64,000 bases of DNA from Epiperipatus broadwayi. Taxonomy: Eukaryota; Onychophora; Udeonychophora; Euonychophora; Peripatidae. Below are positions 23,069 through 35,830 of this stretch, one piece after another; the stretch's first letter is position 1; each line of letters begins with the position of its first letter. The DNA is taken from assembly GCA_028023455.1 (NCBI GenBank), contig JAQFVV010000030.1, positions 3,244,501 through 3,308,500 on the forward strand, read 5' to 3'. Position numbers and translations under genes: made by a program. The notes below the pieces were generated by a model. It was not told where the DNA came from and made no database searches. It saw only the letters and a program-made list of their open reading frames with translations.

Positions 23069-23209
23069 AACACTTAGACAATCAGTCTTGCGTTGTTAGC
23101 CGAGAGGTATCTCAGCTGCCATGCAAGCAAGTAGTTGGTTGCAGACGGTTGTGGGTTCACGTCCTGGCCGATGCTATGACATATGGAAAAAAAAAACACT
23201 TAGACAATC
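23069..23209 (+). mobile_element. tRNA-derived SINE with 15-bp target-site duplication
   Basis: The body 23084-23194 lies between perfect copies of aacacttagacaatc (23069-23083 and 23195-23209). Head GTTGTTAGCCGAGAGGTATC, box B GGTTCACGTCC, tail gccgatgctatgacatatgg plus ten A. Box B here differs from the usual tRNA form by one base. Confidence 0.92.
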
Positions 23210-24064
23210 CCGATATCAATACCATTCAACAATCTCAATCTGTCGTCAAGGCAACGTCCTTTTAACAATAAAGGTGGAATATATTAAGCTTCAAAAATGT
23301 AATTCTTATGGTAGCATGACTTCAAATAGAAATGTGGCATATTTACAAAATACTTAAACACTGAAGGTCTCAATTATCTAACATTAGCTAACAAGAAACC
23401 ATAAACGTTAAATCGCTATAAGAAGTATTAGTTTCAATATATTTTTTTTGTCTTTCATTGGAATTAAGAACACAAATGTCTGGAGTCATTTTTTTGTTTG
23501 AAAGCTTCATCTTAAGTTATATTCTCAACTGTGTATTGCAATATATATGATACTGATTTATATCATTCTACGGGGCAAGCTTAAATTAATAATTGCAAAA
23601 ACGTAATTATAACAGTTACATATAAGAAGCAATCTGTTGTCATAAAGTTTAATAATAGTATATTTTGACACTTATTTGAGTTTTATGTTCTCAGCTATGC
23701 CACAAATAACTCAGCTAAATATTTAAACTTGTATTGACATATTTTCTCGACTTGTCTCTTCATGTATTGGATTTTCAATCTCTCAATAAATAAAGGATCA
23801 TTCCAATCTGATCATATATATTTTCAATCAGTAGTCACATGACAGTTTTTCCATCAGATCTAATTTATTCTGTTGCATTTCTGATATGATTTTATCATTT
23901 ACTTTTGGATTGACCTAGATTTTTCGTTTGCATTACGAAAATGCTTTAATATCAGAATTAATAATGAAAAGTATTTTTGAAAAAAATTTAAATATTTTTA
24001 TTTTTAAGAGATATTAATTTTTGCTCATTAATTATGCCTGGGATTATAATTACTAGTTTTGTTG
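23210..24064. other. AT-rich intergenic DNA
   Basis: Nothing recognised apart from short homopolymers. Confidence 0.4.
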
Positions 24065-24243
24065 TTCTTGCTTTCTTTGTTTTATTTTTTTTTCATGTGT
24101 CAAATGCGTTGACCGGGAAGCGAACCCGGGCCAGCTTCTTGGAAGGCAGCTACGGTAACCACTAGGCCATCAATGCTTAACAGGCTTTTTTTTTGTTAAA
24201 TATATATATACGTATATTGTTTAACAAGTATTTTAATATTTTT
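24065..24243 (-). mobile_element. tRNA-derived SINE, first half of a tandem segment
   Basis: On the minus strand the head reads GGCCTAGTGGTTACCGTAGC and box B GGTTCGCTTCC, the closest to a true tRNA in this window. The tail is at the low-coordinate end (T run at 24086-24096). The segment including flanking AT-rich DNA is repeated directly downstream. Confidence 0.85.
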
Positions 24244-24412
24244 TTGCTTGGAAGGCAGCTTTCTTTGTTTTTTTTTTTGTTTTTTTTTCATGTATCAAAT
24301 GCGTTGCCGGGAGCACATCCGGGCCAGCTCCTACGCTAACCACTAGGCCATAGACACTTAACACGCTTTTTTTGTTAAATATATATATTGTTTAACAAGT
24401 ATTTTAATATTT
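24244..24412 (-). mobile_element. Degenerate tandem duplicate of the 24.1-kb SINE segment
   Basis: Same order: ctttctttgtttt, T run, catgtatcaaatgcgttg, tRNA-like head with about 18 bp missing in the anticodon region, ttaacacgctttttttgtta, and gtttaacaagtattttaata. Since flanks are copied too, this is segmental duplication rather than a second insertion. Confidence 0.85.
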
Positions 24413-25250
24413 ATTTCTGTTAATTTTATATAATTTTTTATTTATTTAAATAACTAAACTTGAATCTATAGACAATTTTATTGTTTAATTTTAAAAAAAA
24501 TTAGACATTTGGCAAAACTATACCATGCAATTTATTGCTAAATACTTATTAATAAATGTGTAGGTATATATTTATCTACACACACACACACACATATGCA
24601 GGTATAATAATGTTTAAAATCTATATCGGTTTAAAATATTAAGAATACTAATTTTATATAAAAATAATTTTTCGTCTTTACAGAGATAATTAAATTTGTT
24701 TTTTTTTTAAATAAAAAATTACAATTTTACTATTATTTTTTATACTCATGTTAGCATGAGTGATACGAAGTCATAGTGAACAATGGTTGATTAGAAGCGT
24801 GTTAAAGTTTACACTTTTATCAGTTGCTTGAAGTGTTTATATCAGATAAAGGTTAAAAAAATCTGTCAATCAATCTGCCTTTTTCCAATTATGATATTAA
24901 AACTGCAATGATTTGGGAAGCAAGATATTATTACATCGTTGATTAAAGTTACAGATTAAACTTCTGAGCTGATCGCGTTCATCTTAAGATACATTCAATA
25001 TTTACAAAACAATACTGCTACTACTTTTCAATATGACAATGCTTTAATTTATCCAGTCAAATATTGCTTCAAGGATTATTTCAAAGATCTCATCTAACAC
25101 AAGTTCATTTAGAAGTTTATTGTTGTGGTAGTGGTAGTATATGTTAGAAAATGTTTTGAAATTACGTGCAACTTTCCAAAACATCAGTAATGATAGTGAA
25201 ATTTGAATCTTCTTAGAATGAAATTATATCAACACAATTTGGACAATTCA
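24413..25250. other. AT-rich intergenic DNA
   Basis: A short CA run (24581-24594) is the only repeat noted. Confidence 0.4.
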
Positions 25251-25400
25251 TGATCATTGTAGCACGAAACCATGGTCAGGGATTTGGGGAGAGGTTCCTG
25301 ACAGAGATATTTTAAGTGCTGGCTCTGGCTAAGCATTTATCATAAAGCTTGTAGAGGAATTGGCAATCCTCACTGTTTATTGTGCATACTTGTTTCATAA
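25250..25400 (+). mobile_element. Foldback family F4, right-arm fragment with half a hammerhead
   Basis: AGCACGAAACCATGGTC (25261-25277) gives the GAAA strand, stem III ACC/GGT and the GTC cleavage triplet of the F4 hammerhead. The CTGANGA strand is not recognisable upstream. The rest (gatattttaagtgctgg, gctaagcatttatcataaag) matches 27840-27900. Confidence 0.65.
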
Positions 25401-27050
25401 ATTAAATTTAACAATATTTGATCTATATAGATATGACAAATCCCTAAGCATAAACTACATAATTAGTGATTATCAAATCTGTACCAAGGGCTGAATTAAA
25501 GGGTTAATAAAACCATTAGTGAATATATCTTCCAGATGGAATTCCTCCAGGTTTTTTTTAAATATTTTGTTAATAATTACTAAAAATCAATAAAAAAAAT
25601 TAACAACAGCAACTCCATTATCATTATAATGGTTTTAATTTTATTAGTCTGTAACTAGACAGATAAATGGAATCACTTAGAAAGTCATGTGACATTTGAG
25701 TTCTGAAATTGATAGGTTGAATTTTCAGCTAAAAATTTTAAGTGCCCGAGTTTATCACTCTATCACTGAGCTAATCTGTACTGGGAAATATTATTTATTA
25801 TTTTACTAAAAATGTAAAATCAAAGACTGTATCTGACCAAATAAAAAATTAAAATCAATTCAGTTAATATATTGTCATTCTTATCTGCAAGGTGCTTTGA
25901 TTTCATTGTAAAATTAATATTTAAAATAACTCCTAAAATGATTAATTTCACATATTTTGCAAATATTAAAATACTATAATGTATTAGTAACTGCAATAAA
26001 TACATTTATACTTTACATTAACTAAAAATAACATTTACATACTGTAATGATATATGGTATTTGCCAGGTGATTATTTGTATATTAACAATGGTATTATAT
26101 TATCAAATCATTCATTGGGCAAGCTAAATATTGTAATAGTAAATGGGAGGAGGGTATGATAATAAGTTATTAAAATAACCTACATATTAAGAAGTCAAAT
26201 GTTTTAAAGATAAAATGTACTAGAGTTACAAGAAATGATAAATGCTGAGTACCTAAATATATAGGGTAGAGTAATCCATGTAATTTGAAAGCAAAAGGTA
26301 TTTTATTGAATCCAAACTATGTTCAATACATAAATAATATAGTGATAACAAAACATAAACCTAACTAGAATAAACCATAAACAAGCCTATGTTTATATTT
26401 TTTATATGTTTAATAAATATCCTTCCAAGTGTATTAGTATAATGTATAATACTAATTTCTCCAAGAACGCTGTGGCTGAACAAATACTCTAATCTGTCTT
26501 CAAAATAATTAAAGGTTTATCCAAATATCTCAGAGAAAATTAGAGATTAAATATATGTGTTAATAAAATTAGTTTTAATATGTAACCCAAATAAATGAAA
26601 GATTAATGACCTAATTCTAAAAAAAATAAATATGGCCAAGTTTAATTAATAAATAAATTAAAGTTTTATTTCCATAAAGGAATTATAAATAACATACTCA
26701 AAAGAAAATAACAATAATAAGTGTGTATTACCTATTAGAAAAATGTATATAGATAATTGTTTGTTTATTATCTCCAGATTATCTGCATGTGGATATATTT
26801 TAAAGTAAGTTGAATATTTTCACATATGTAGCAGAATCTCTGTATTTTATATTTGTAAGTTATATTTGATTCTTCACATCAATAACACCAATTTAATTAA
26901 AGAGTATATTTTCTCCAGCTGGTGATTTAATTCAGACTTTATTAAATATGGTCCATTCTAACTAAACCTTGGAATATTACTGTAAATATTATTTTTCTAA
27001 AAATAATATAATATGGCAGCAATTTCATATTTATTTCAGTGGCTTAATTA
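25401..27050. other. AT-rich intergenic DNA
   Basis: No gene, foldback or SINE recognised. Confidence 0.4.
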
Positions 27051-27053
27051 CAC

Positions 27054-27056
<3 letters not shown>

Positions 27057-27125
<69 letters not shown>

Positions 27126-27158
27126 ATATATATAAAATAAAAATATATATATATATAC
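27057..27158. repeat. TA microsatellite
   Basis: About 30 uninterrupted TA units, then an interrupted tail to 27158. A plus ORF of Tyr/Ile repeats across it is artefactual. Confidence 0.95.
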
Positions 27159-27409
27159 CTCTTTCTATGCTATAAACTAAATGGAATGCTTCATCTCTTA
27201 AAATATATTATACAAAAAAGAGCCACTATTTCTAAATATAAAATTTTGTCTAAATAAAATTAGAGGAATCCTTCGACTCTAAATATTCTCAGCATGGTCC
27301 TATTACCTTTATAAAAAAAACAGCACAAAATTCACTTTACCATTGGAAATATACTATGTGTAAATTAAAACTAATTTATCATAAAATACAAATGTAACTC
27401 TATACAAAT

Positions 27410-27919
27410 AAAGAGCTTTGCTAGTTACTCAACAAGCTTTGTGATAAATGCTTAGCAAGATAAAGCACTTAAAATATCTCTATCAGAAACCACACCCAAA
27501 GCCCAGACAAGCTTAAAAAAGAAATGGGGTCATGTGATATATGACTATTTCTTATTTTTTATAGACTATTTATAATATTTGCTTTAAGTCTTAAGTGATA
27601 TAGATGACTAATATATGGTTTGGCTGAAGATTTCTCAGCCCCATATAGCTATTAGAGTTAGATATCTGGGTTTGAAGACATTTAAGTGTCTGAATATTTC
27701 AGATTTTCTACCCAATGATTAACCTTTAGATAAATGCTGGCTTTAGGTTGGTATTTTTAAATCTAGGGTATGAAACTATCCTAGCACCTCACTGAGGAGT
27801 ACCAAAGCACAAAACCATTGGTCTGGGGTTTGGGTGTGGTTTCTGATAGAGCATATTTTAAGTGCTTTTTCTTGCTAAGCATTTATCACAAAGCTTGTTG
27901 AGCAACTAGAAAAGTTCTT
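27410..27919. mobile_element. Foldback element, family F4
   Basis: Arms 27410-27507 and 27821-27919 are inverted copies about 98 bp long (tactcaacaagctttgtgat to aaccacacccaaagcccaga). The 310-bp spacer is unrelated AT-rich DNA. A hammerhead motif spans the inner edge of the right arm; the left arm keeps only the 3' part of it. A 58-bp segment just inside the left arm (27509-27566, aaaaaagaaatggggtcatg) recurs in direct orientation just outside the right arm (27938-27995). Confidence 0.85.
27786..27829 (+). ncRNA. Hammerhead ribozyme motif, family F4
   Basis: Type I layout. Stem I 5' ACCTCA (27786-27791) pairs with TGGGGT (27824-27829), six pairs including one G-T. Core CTGAGGA (27792-27798) fits CUGANGA. 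Stem II gt..ac closes a 12-nt hairpin. The GAA strand reads AAA (27811-27813), one base off. Stem III is ACC/GGT with loop att, followed by cleavage base C (27823) in GTC. The G-to-A change in the core would probably inactivate it; the 25.3-kb copy keeps GAAA. Confidence 0.65.
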
Positions 27920-27995
27920 TGTTTATATTTTACAAACTTAAAAAAGAAATGGGTCATGTGATATATGACTCATTTCTTATTTTTTAGTAACTCTA

Positions 27996-28936
27996 TACAA
28001 TTTTTGTTAAATTTAAATTTGATTCATCCAAAGGTTAATTCTTTCACACAAATAAATATAATGGGTGCAATATAATTGTATTTCAGTAAATAAACATATA
28101 TACCTGTTCTTCACATTTTCATGTCCTGGAAAAAATACTGAAACTAACTTTCCTTTTCATAATAATAATAATCAAATAAATTATATAAATTTAGCGTATA
28201 TTATTAACATTATTGTTTTTTAAAAAAATTACACCAATGTACAGTTCTATTTTAATAAAGTTCATAGATATATCTGAAATGTCTTATCCAGTGGCAATCC
28301 ATAAAAACAAATGGAACAGAATGGGGACTTTAGAAAGGATTCATTAACAATAAGATGTGAATTTAAAGTTTTTTTTTAATCAATTGTTCGTAAAAGTTAT
28401 TTATTATTAAATATAGCAATCTAATGAAATATCAATTAGCAATTTAAAAAAAAAAAAAGAATTAAACTTTATTGGTACAACATGTTTTACAAGGTAAACT
28501 TTGATTTACCTAATGAAATATGGAGATCTAAAATGATACACTGTATTTTTGTCCATAGCATTTCTAAAAGTTGTTCAATCTGTGAAAGCTCAGAGGATTA
28601 GTCCATGAGGTTATTAATTATTAAAAGTAAACTTAGGTTATAATTAAGAATTATTTATTAAGTCTAGAGTTCAAATATTAATAGCATTTTAGGAATACAA
28701 TATTGAAAAATCCAATTTGCAGTAGATAAGTTGAGGAATAGGAAAACACTTGAGATAATATAAAATATGAAGTAAGTCAATCTACTGTTCAGTTCTCCGA
28801 ATTGGCTTTGAATATCCCCAGAAGAAAGCAATCCAATATACTTAGGAAAAACTATGGAGAACAAAGAAAAAACTGAGCTTTGAAATGTCTCTGCTGAAAA
28901 CAATTCCAATCTTCCATGAAAACCATATGAACAGCA
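27996..28936. other. AT-rich intergenic DNA
   Basis: A 96-residue minus ORF (28664-28954) is hydrophobic and has no motif; its upstream part overlaps the tandem duplication. No other feature. Confidence 0.4.
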
Positions 28937-29278
28937 AAGGACTAATCCCATCAATATTGATATTGGAAATAATAAAAATAATTAAGGCGGACCACTTGTA
29001 ATTAAAACCATTAGGCCAAACTTCCGCTTACTTTGCAATAATATATGGATAAAATCATCTGTAAGAATAACTTAAAAAAAAACCACTAAAAATAATGTAA
29101 CTTTTTCTTTCCTATGAATGAGAAAGGATCAATCCCATCAATACCATATTGGAAATAATAGAATAATTAAGATGGATCACTTGCAATTAAAACCATTAGG
29201 CCAAACAATCATTTATAAGAATAACATTAAAAAAATCGCTAAAAATAATGTTATTTTTCCTTTTCCATGAATGAAAAG
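28937..29278. repeat. Two-copy tandem duplication
   Basis: Unit 1 (28937-29124) and unit 2 (29125-29278) share aatcccatcaata, aattaaaaccattaggccaa and ctaaaaataatgta/tt in order. Unit 2 lacks about 35 bp in the middle. Confidence 0.8.
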
Positions 29279-30232
29279 TTCAATGTAGAAAACGATTCAC
29301 ACAGCATCCTCATCTCAGCTCTCACACTCAACAGAACTAGGATTTAGGATCATGGGGCTCCTATTGACAACCAGACCCTCTCATCTATTCAGCAAAACTG
29401 AATGAAATGAAGATTTATCATTAAAAGGCAAAATGTCTGTAGAAATCTTTTGAAATTTTAATGGCTGCCATATAATTTGTACAGCATTTTATAAAGGTTG
29501 AAATTATTCTCATTTGTGATAACATGTTGACATAACTTGTATATGAAGAGAGCCTAGAGACTCCTCTTTTAAATAGGAATAGATTTAGAGAAAATTAATT
29601 CCCCAAATTAAGAAAAAAGGGAACTAAAATGGGGAGCCAGAAACAGAGTTAACTGGAATTTTTAGCTCCATCTAGTGGACAATCAATTAGCAATATTCCA
29701 ACATATCTTTATAAATTCTATTGCAATTGGTGTTTAAATTACTCCTCAGGATATTTAAAAGAACCATTTTAAAGTATATGATATAAGAATGTTTTTTATG
29801 CCAGATGAAATGGCAGCAATAGTTGACAAATTAGTGGAATTCAAAAAAAATTTAGTTTTTAGCTGCCTATGGTCATTGATTGTTTACACATAAAAAAGTT
29901 TTAATAAAATATAATAAGGTGACCAAATCAAAACAGAGTTAGAAAATAGCAATTACCATTTTTGAACTTGTTGATATATATTTATAATTTTTGATTTACA
30001 TAAGCTATTGCTATGTCACTTTTCACATTCATGCAGTAGATTGTTTAATCCATAGATGCCTGATTACTTAATTTTAGAACTTGAATTTTAGGTGCATATT
30101 AAAAATCGAACACAAAATATTACATAACTTTAAAATAAAATAAATAGGATAAATCATCTTAAATAAATAAGTATTTTAAAATTGATATTGCATTTCTCCA
30201 ATATTTAAAATATTCATATACATCCATCCTCC
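29279..30232. other. AT-rich intergenic DNA
   Basis: About 29290-29400 is less AT-rich (acacagcatcctcatctcag) but shows no ORF. Confidence 0.4.
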
Positions 30233-30432
<200 letters not shown>

Positions 30433-30872
30433 CTTTATTGGTATTAAATATTAATAAAATTTGAGTCTATTATTACATATTCCCTTTTTTATATTATTTT
30501 AACTGTCCATGTAAAAATATTTCAAAATATTTATACGAAAAATAAAATACTAATTTTAATAAAATAATTACAAATGTTTGAAATAATTCTGTCCGCGAAT
30601 GAGTAAAATTAAATATGATTATACTATCGCAATATCGAAAACTTATAATATGTAATTGTTATGATGTAGTTTCTACTTATAAGTTAGCTTTATGTCAGGT
30701 TAATAAAATAATTTTTAAAAATATCACATATTTTTAACACTTAATGTTGGATCTAACTATCACAATATATATTATTTTTCAAAGAATTTACTAGAGTACT
30801 AATAAACGTTTGAAAAATTAATCTAGAAATATATTAATGAAATAAAATGAAAATGCAAAAAAGAAATAGAAT

Positions 30873-31011
30873 ATAAACCATTACTTTTTTTTTTCATATG
30901 TCATAGCATCGGCCGGGACACGAACCCATAACCGTCTGCAACCAATTACTTGCTTGCAAGGCTGCTGCGATGATCTTTCGGCTAACAACACCTGACATAA
31001 ACCATTACTTT
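30873..31011 (-). mobile_element. tRNA-derived SINE with 15-bp target-site duplication
   Basis: The body 30888-30996 lies between perfect copies of ataaaccattacttt (30873-30887 and 30997-31011). The minus strand reads GTTGTTAGCCGAAAGATCAT as head, with box-B-like GGTTCGTGTCC. It is closest to the 23.1-kb copy. Confidence 0.92.
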
Positions 31012-32940
31012 GATGAAAAAAAAAATATAGAACTGTATTAAAAACTGCTTACAATTGTGATTTCTTCCGTTCATGATTAATAAATCATTTTTTGTTAATT
31101 AAAAATAAAAAACATTTGAAATTTAAAAAAAAAAAAAAATCAAATAGGAAATAAAAGAATTAAAACTTTGAAAAATAGAAGTTTTTTTATAATATAATAT
31201 AAATTGTTTATTTTGTTACACTACGGTTTCAGATGTAAAACATTCAGCTTTAACGTATTTACTTCTATATATGTTGTTGCTTCCTCAGCAGTTCAATTCT
31301 GTAGATTTAGCCATCGCCTTCTTTAGTTTTTCTAGAACCAAATTTCACATAAGGCAGAACTTCCATTATAATTGTAATAATTATGTATAATTAAAATGCA
31401 GAAGGAATCGATGATAGCTTGCTTCTCTGTGGTCCATCCTAAAAATAGCATGCATTGGCAATTAAAAAATCGATTGACTCCACATGGAAACCAGACTTAA
31501 AATCTTGATGAATTCTTGGTTAAAGCTAGAAAATTACAAAAAGTCATAATAAAATGATTGTTATGAATGGCTGAGATATTACGAGGAATAGCACACAAGG
31601 ATTATGGTGTTGGTAACCATTTAACACTTTAAGTACTAGATAAATACTCTAAGAAACAAAATAAAATTAATTTAACACTAGGAGTGTCAAAATCATAAAT
31701 GGAAATCTTATACAAATTAATTGATTAACACAACGTGATATAATTACACTGCAAAGATGCACCAATTCTTCTAATAATCCATATCTTTTTAAAATCTTGA
31801 ATTTGCAGTTGATTATTGCTAGAATGCACTATAAACATTGCATATCCAATTTTATTATAGAATATTTTGTAAAGCAAACAATTTTCATTAAAGATGGCTC
31901 AAGTGAAATGGCAATCAGCATCCAGATGAATAATTTTTATATATGCCATATTTATAAATCTCTTAATGCAAATTGAATCTAATCTCATCTACATTGTTCT
32001 ACATCTTCAATATTTACAGAGTTCAAATGTTAAAATAATTTTGCAAATATTTAAATGAGGATTATATATATTGTCAACTTTTAGAATTAATAGGATACTA
32101 CACAAAAAGCAACACTGTATTTAGACAAATGGAGAAGAAAAACAATTCCTAATTTATGTTTTATTCCTGATAGGAAATGGCTTATTACCCATTGAACTAC
32201 AGATCTTGAATCATTTCCTTTGTAATTCACATTCCTATGGTTGAAAAATATCCTATTCTGAAATAGAATTTGAGAAAAGCTAATTTCAGTCATATCTTGA
32301 ATTAAATATTAATATAATCTCTTCAATTTCCAGAATGTCTTCAATTTTCACTTGCTATGATAGATTTAGCTAATTTATAACAATATCTTTTCAAAAAATC
32401 CATCTCTCATATTATCAAAAGTAATTTATTCTAGATTGGAACAAAACAAACAATGCACTTCATAGCCAACTTTTGTCTATCAATAATTCAGAAATTGATG
32501 ACAAATTTGTCAATATTAACAAAATTTATTCTATAAATGTAATATTTCCATTGATTCAGTTGCTAAGGAGTTTTCTTAAGAAGTATAAGGATATGAATTC
32601 AATTTTTAACTGGGAATGGATTTTTTTCAATGTTAAAAATTTTTTAAATGTATAAAATAAGGTTGCCTTGACAACAATTTGAAATTGTTGATTGTTATTT
32701 ATATTGGGAATGTCTAAGTGTTGGCTGGCTTTTAATGATATATATGTAAGAGCCCATAAAGAGCAAAACTTTACAAAATCTGTTCATATGATCTGATCAT
32801 TTTTACATAACCTTGAACGATGTAAAAATATTTTTAAAAAATTATTACGATCACTATTAAGGAGATTGCCAGTCTTACATATCAGACTTCTAAATCCAAG
32901 ATTGAGAATAAGAAAAAACATCATTAAAGCAAAATTATAA
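31012..32940. other. AT-rich intergenic DNA, perhaps LINE 5' remnants
   Basis: No motif supported. The stretch immediately precedes a jockey-type RT relic, so part of it may be its decayed upstream region. A 60-residue ORF at 32473-32655 has no recognised feature. Confidence 0.35.
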
Positions 32941-32943
32941 ATT

Positions 32944-33870
32944 TCTTTTTCATGGCAATATTTAATATCAACCTAAAATCAATAGATAATGGTGAACTTA
33001 CCTTAGATTGTTTTAAACTGGGAAAAGCTTCCAGTACAGATATACATTTTAGAGTTTCTAAAAGAAATTTAGGATCTAAAGTCAAAATGCAGTTGGCAAA
33101 ACTATTCGATAACATTATTCACATAAAAGCTACTTAAAAATTTGATGTAAAAACAAAATTATAATAGTCTTAAAACCTTACAGATGTTTTGAAAATCATA
33201 TTAACAAAACTTTTGTCTTAGTTAAGAGCCATCTATCTATAAAATAGGTTGGATTTAGGTGTGGAAAAAATTACTATGACAAGTTTTACGTTTAATTACT
33301 CACATTGACACAAACTTTTAAAATAAAATAAAAACTCCTGCTATCTTTACGGATTTAACCTCAGCTTATGATAGGATTGAAAAAATGATTTCTTAATAAT
33401 TTTTAAAATTCTTAAATATAGAAAAACTATCAATTTATTTGACGAAACGTTTCAATAAAAAATATAATCGACAATAAATGATAATCATAACAGGTACAAA
33501 GTTTTACAGAACAATATACCATAGATCCAGTTTTTTCATCTTTTTTATTTAATATATTTATTAATCATCTTCCCAAAACAGAATGCAAAAAATTCATCTA
33601 TTCTGATAAGACTGATTTTGACTTCTTAAAAGAGATTCTTTCCAGCAATAGAAAAGTTTCTCAATAAGGATATGAAAAGATAAATAACGATTGTATTTTA
33701 AAAAGTATAACAAAGTTTGAGTTTTTTTAAAAGGATTTAATAATTGAAATAGCTGAATAAATCAACGTATAATTATAAATAAAATCCTATCACCACAAAT
33801 CTTCAGACAAATCATTACATATTTCTGCTCTGAACTGGCTGCGAATATCAAATAAGAAACTAGTGCATAA
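32944..33870 (+). pseudogene. Decayed jockey-type LINE reverse transcriptase
   Basis: The first open frame (32952-33137) reads KLGKASSTDIHFRVSKRNLG then LAKLFDNIIH, which follows KLGKA.G.D.IHPEFLKNLG..A..WLA.FF.NI of jockey-like RTs. At about 33240-33370 frames give GFRCGKNYYDK, ITHIDTNF and IFTDLTSAYDRI (motif A; D retained), matching AGFRP.RS..DQ, HIE.GF and FLDL.AAYD. At about 33545-33640 INHLPKTECKKFIYSDKTDF matches the DLP.T.SKKFIYADD motif C region with the second Asp lost. Stops and frameshifts are everywhere. Confidence 0.8.
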
Positions 33871-34439
33871 CGTGATTTTTTAAAAAGAAAACAATTTATT
33901 AGTAGTTTTGAAAAATACTTTTTTCAATTCAAATAAAATAATATATTTTAGTATTATCCTTTTTTTAAATTTTTTTAACAAGTATTAATTTGTTGAATTA
34001 AAATTTGTAATCAATATATACTATGGCCTATAAGTTGTTGAAACCAAATGTATTTGCACAGAAGAGTTATGGCAGCTATTTATACATTCATCTTGTATTT
34101 AATATCTAACGAATATAAAGTTTAGAAAAAACAAATATATTAATTTACTCCAAGGTTGAAATTATAAACGATCCAAAACCATGGTAATGCTTTGTATTTT
34201 AGTATAAGATTTCATTTTTATTTTACTAGTAAAATAAACAATTTATTAATAGAGACGTCTTTGAAGACAAAAATTTATTATAAATTTACAATGAACAAAA
34301 TATTATTTAGATTTTGGGCAGTAATTTTTACATATTCAGTATATAAACTTTAAATTAAACATAGCTCCATGTATATGTAAAAAAGGGGAGTAAATTATTC
34401 TCTTCCATACTATAATTTTGTACATTCAGTATAAACCAT
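33871..34439. other. AT-rich intergenic DNA
   Basis: Nothing recognised. Confidence 0.4.
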
Positions 34440-34965
34440 TAAGCATCACATGATCACCATCTCTTATACTAGCATATAATTGTTTATAAACAAGGAAAAA
34501 CTCTCCATACAGTAGTGCCACCCTGTACCAACCAGAGTAATCAATAGATGCTTAATGATTTAACACCAATCCTGCCTAATAGGATAGTGGTGGCTATGGT
34601 TGTTAAAGAGCCAAAGACATCAAAATGTATGAGTGCTGAACTGAGTTCAGACTCACATGACTATATAAGCAATTGAGCTTAGATTGAAAATATTTTTGTG
34701 TTTTCAATTTCATTCTCGTAGTTTTATAGTTACGTATAGATAAAAGGTGGTTGCTGGAGGGTTGCATTAGATCCTAAGATCTAGGTGCAGTGCTCTCAGA
34801 TCCACAGCTCCTCACTGACAAAGGCCACAAGCCAGAAACTTGTCTGGAAATATTGGATGAGTAGGCCTTAGATAGGGATTTTATGCATAAGCCTTCTGGC
34901 ATTCATTGATTACTCTGGTTGGCACAGGGTGGCACTACCGTATGGAAGGTTTTGCCTTGTTTACA
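34440..34965. mobile_element. Full-length foldback element, family F3
   Basis: The left arm (catcacatgatcaccatctc through actctccatacagtagtg, 34444-34545) and right arm (cattgattactctggttggc through atggaaggttttgccttgtt, 34897-34962) are inverted. The 350-bp centre (aaaggtggttgctggagggt and neighbours) recurs inverted at 47500-47745. A hammerhead-like motif lies at 34806-34853. Confidence 0.85.
34806..34853 (+). ncRNA. Hammerhead-like motif, family F3 (degraded)
   Basis: CTGACAA (34815-34821; CUGANGA with G8 changed), stem II GGC..GCC, AGAAAC (34834-34839), then TTGTC with the cleavage C at 34844. Stem I keeps TCA/TGG only. The 47.5-kb copy preserves CTGATGA and a six-pair stem I, so this is a decayed version. 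Confidence 0.55.
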
Positions 34966-35552
34966 TTCAGTATATATAAATTTGTAGACTTTTTCATGTT
35001 TTTCTTATTTTTGCATTAAAAAAAGTTTGATTTTTATTTTAAAAATTTACAGTTAAAGTCAATATTTTAAAAAGGATACATATATATTTACACACCTTCA
35101 AAAATGAGTAGCTATATAATAAAATAGTATTTAAATAGCCCACTGAAAAGCAAAATTCTCTTTAACAGATCTCACAGAGGAACAGTGGAATAAAAAGCAG
35201 CACCATACCTGACAACAATCAAAAAGAAGGGTTTAGATAGGTTTATTTCTTGCTTTCCTTCTAGATAGGAATAGTGAGATATTTATTTACTGATCAATAT
35301 TGGATGGTTTTCTTGTCATAAATCAACTGTATGAAAAATGTATTCCAAACTTGTCTGATGAAAATTCAAATTTATTTGGCTCAGATTTGAATCCAGATAG
35401 TGCATTTGGAAAGACAAATACTCCTCCATTATACTATGATGCCATTTATATATATGGTTTTTTTTCTTTTTTATTTTTTCATAGAATAGTACATTTTCTT
35501 CTATGAAATGAACCTTTTATAATAAAAAAATATGTTAATTATTTAATATATA
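34966..35552. other. AT-rich intergenic DNA
   Basis: A 68-residue plus ORF (35300-35506) ends in a Phe-rich stretch and shows no known motif; left uncalled. Confidence 0.4.
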
Positions 35553-35830
35553 GGGTATATGAGCACAGACTTTCACACGACCCACCACTCTCCACTCTAT
35601 CTCATAACACTGATACACTTGAACACATATATGTAAAAAAGATAAATAATCACCAATATAACGTATTTCATGCTAAACCAGCAATCATCAGTTGGTCCAA
35701 ATTATCATCTCTACACATATTTGCAATAAGTGCTCAGATATATATTAAGAAAGCCAATCTTCACACTTTAATGGACAGGCTTCAATCCACTCCATACTCC
35801 AACTCTTTAACCATCCATCCAATTGAAACA
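35553..35830. mobile_element. Foldback family F1, single arm
   Basis: gagcacagactttcacacga through tggacaggcttcaatccact and ccatccaattgaaa follows the left arm of the 60-kb element. No inverted partner follows, so it is a half element. Confidence 0.85.
35646..35705 (-). ncRNA. Hammerhead ribozyme, family F1
   Basis: Minus strand: ATAATT-tgg-ACCAA, CTGATGA, stem II TTGCTGGTTTAGCAT, GAAA, a stem III loop one base longer than in other copies, ATA cleavage triplet, TTGGT-GATTAT. All core residues are intact. Stem I keeps ten of eleven pairs. Confidence 0.75.

Noticed and set aside
24065-24243. Functional tRNA gene
   Set aside because: Box B is good, but the anticodon arm and acceptor ends do not pair properly and a SINE tail with A run follows.
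28664-28954. 96-residue minus ORF
   Set aside because: No domain, no upstream context, and it runs into a tandem duplication.
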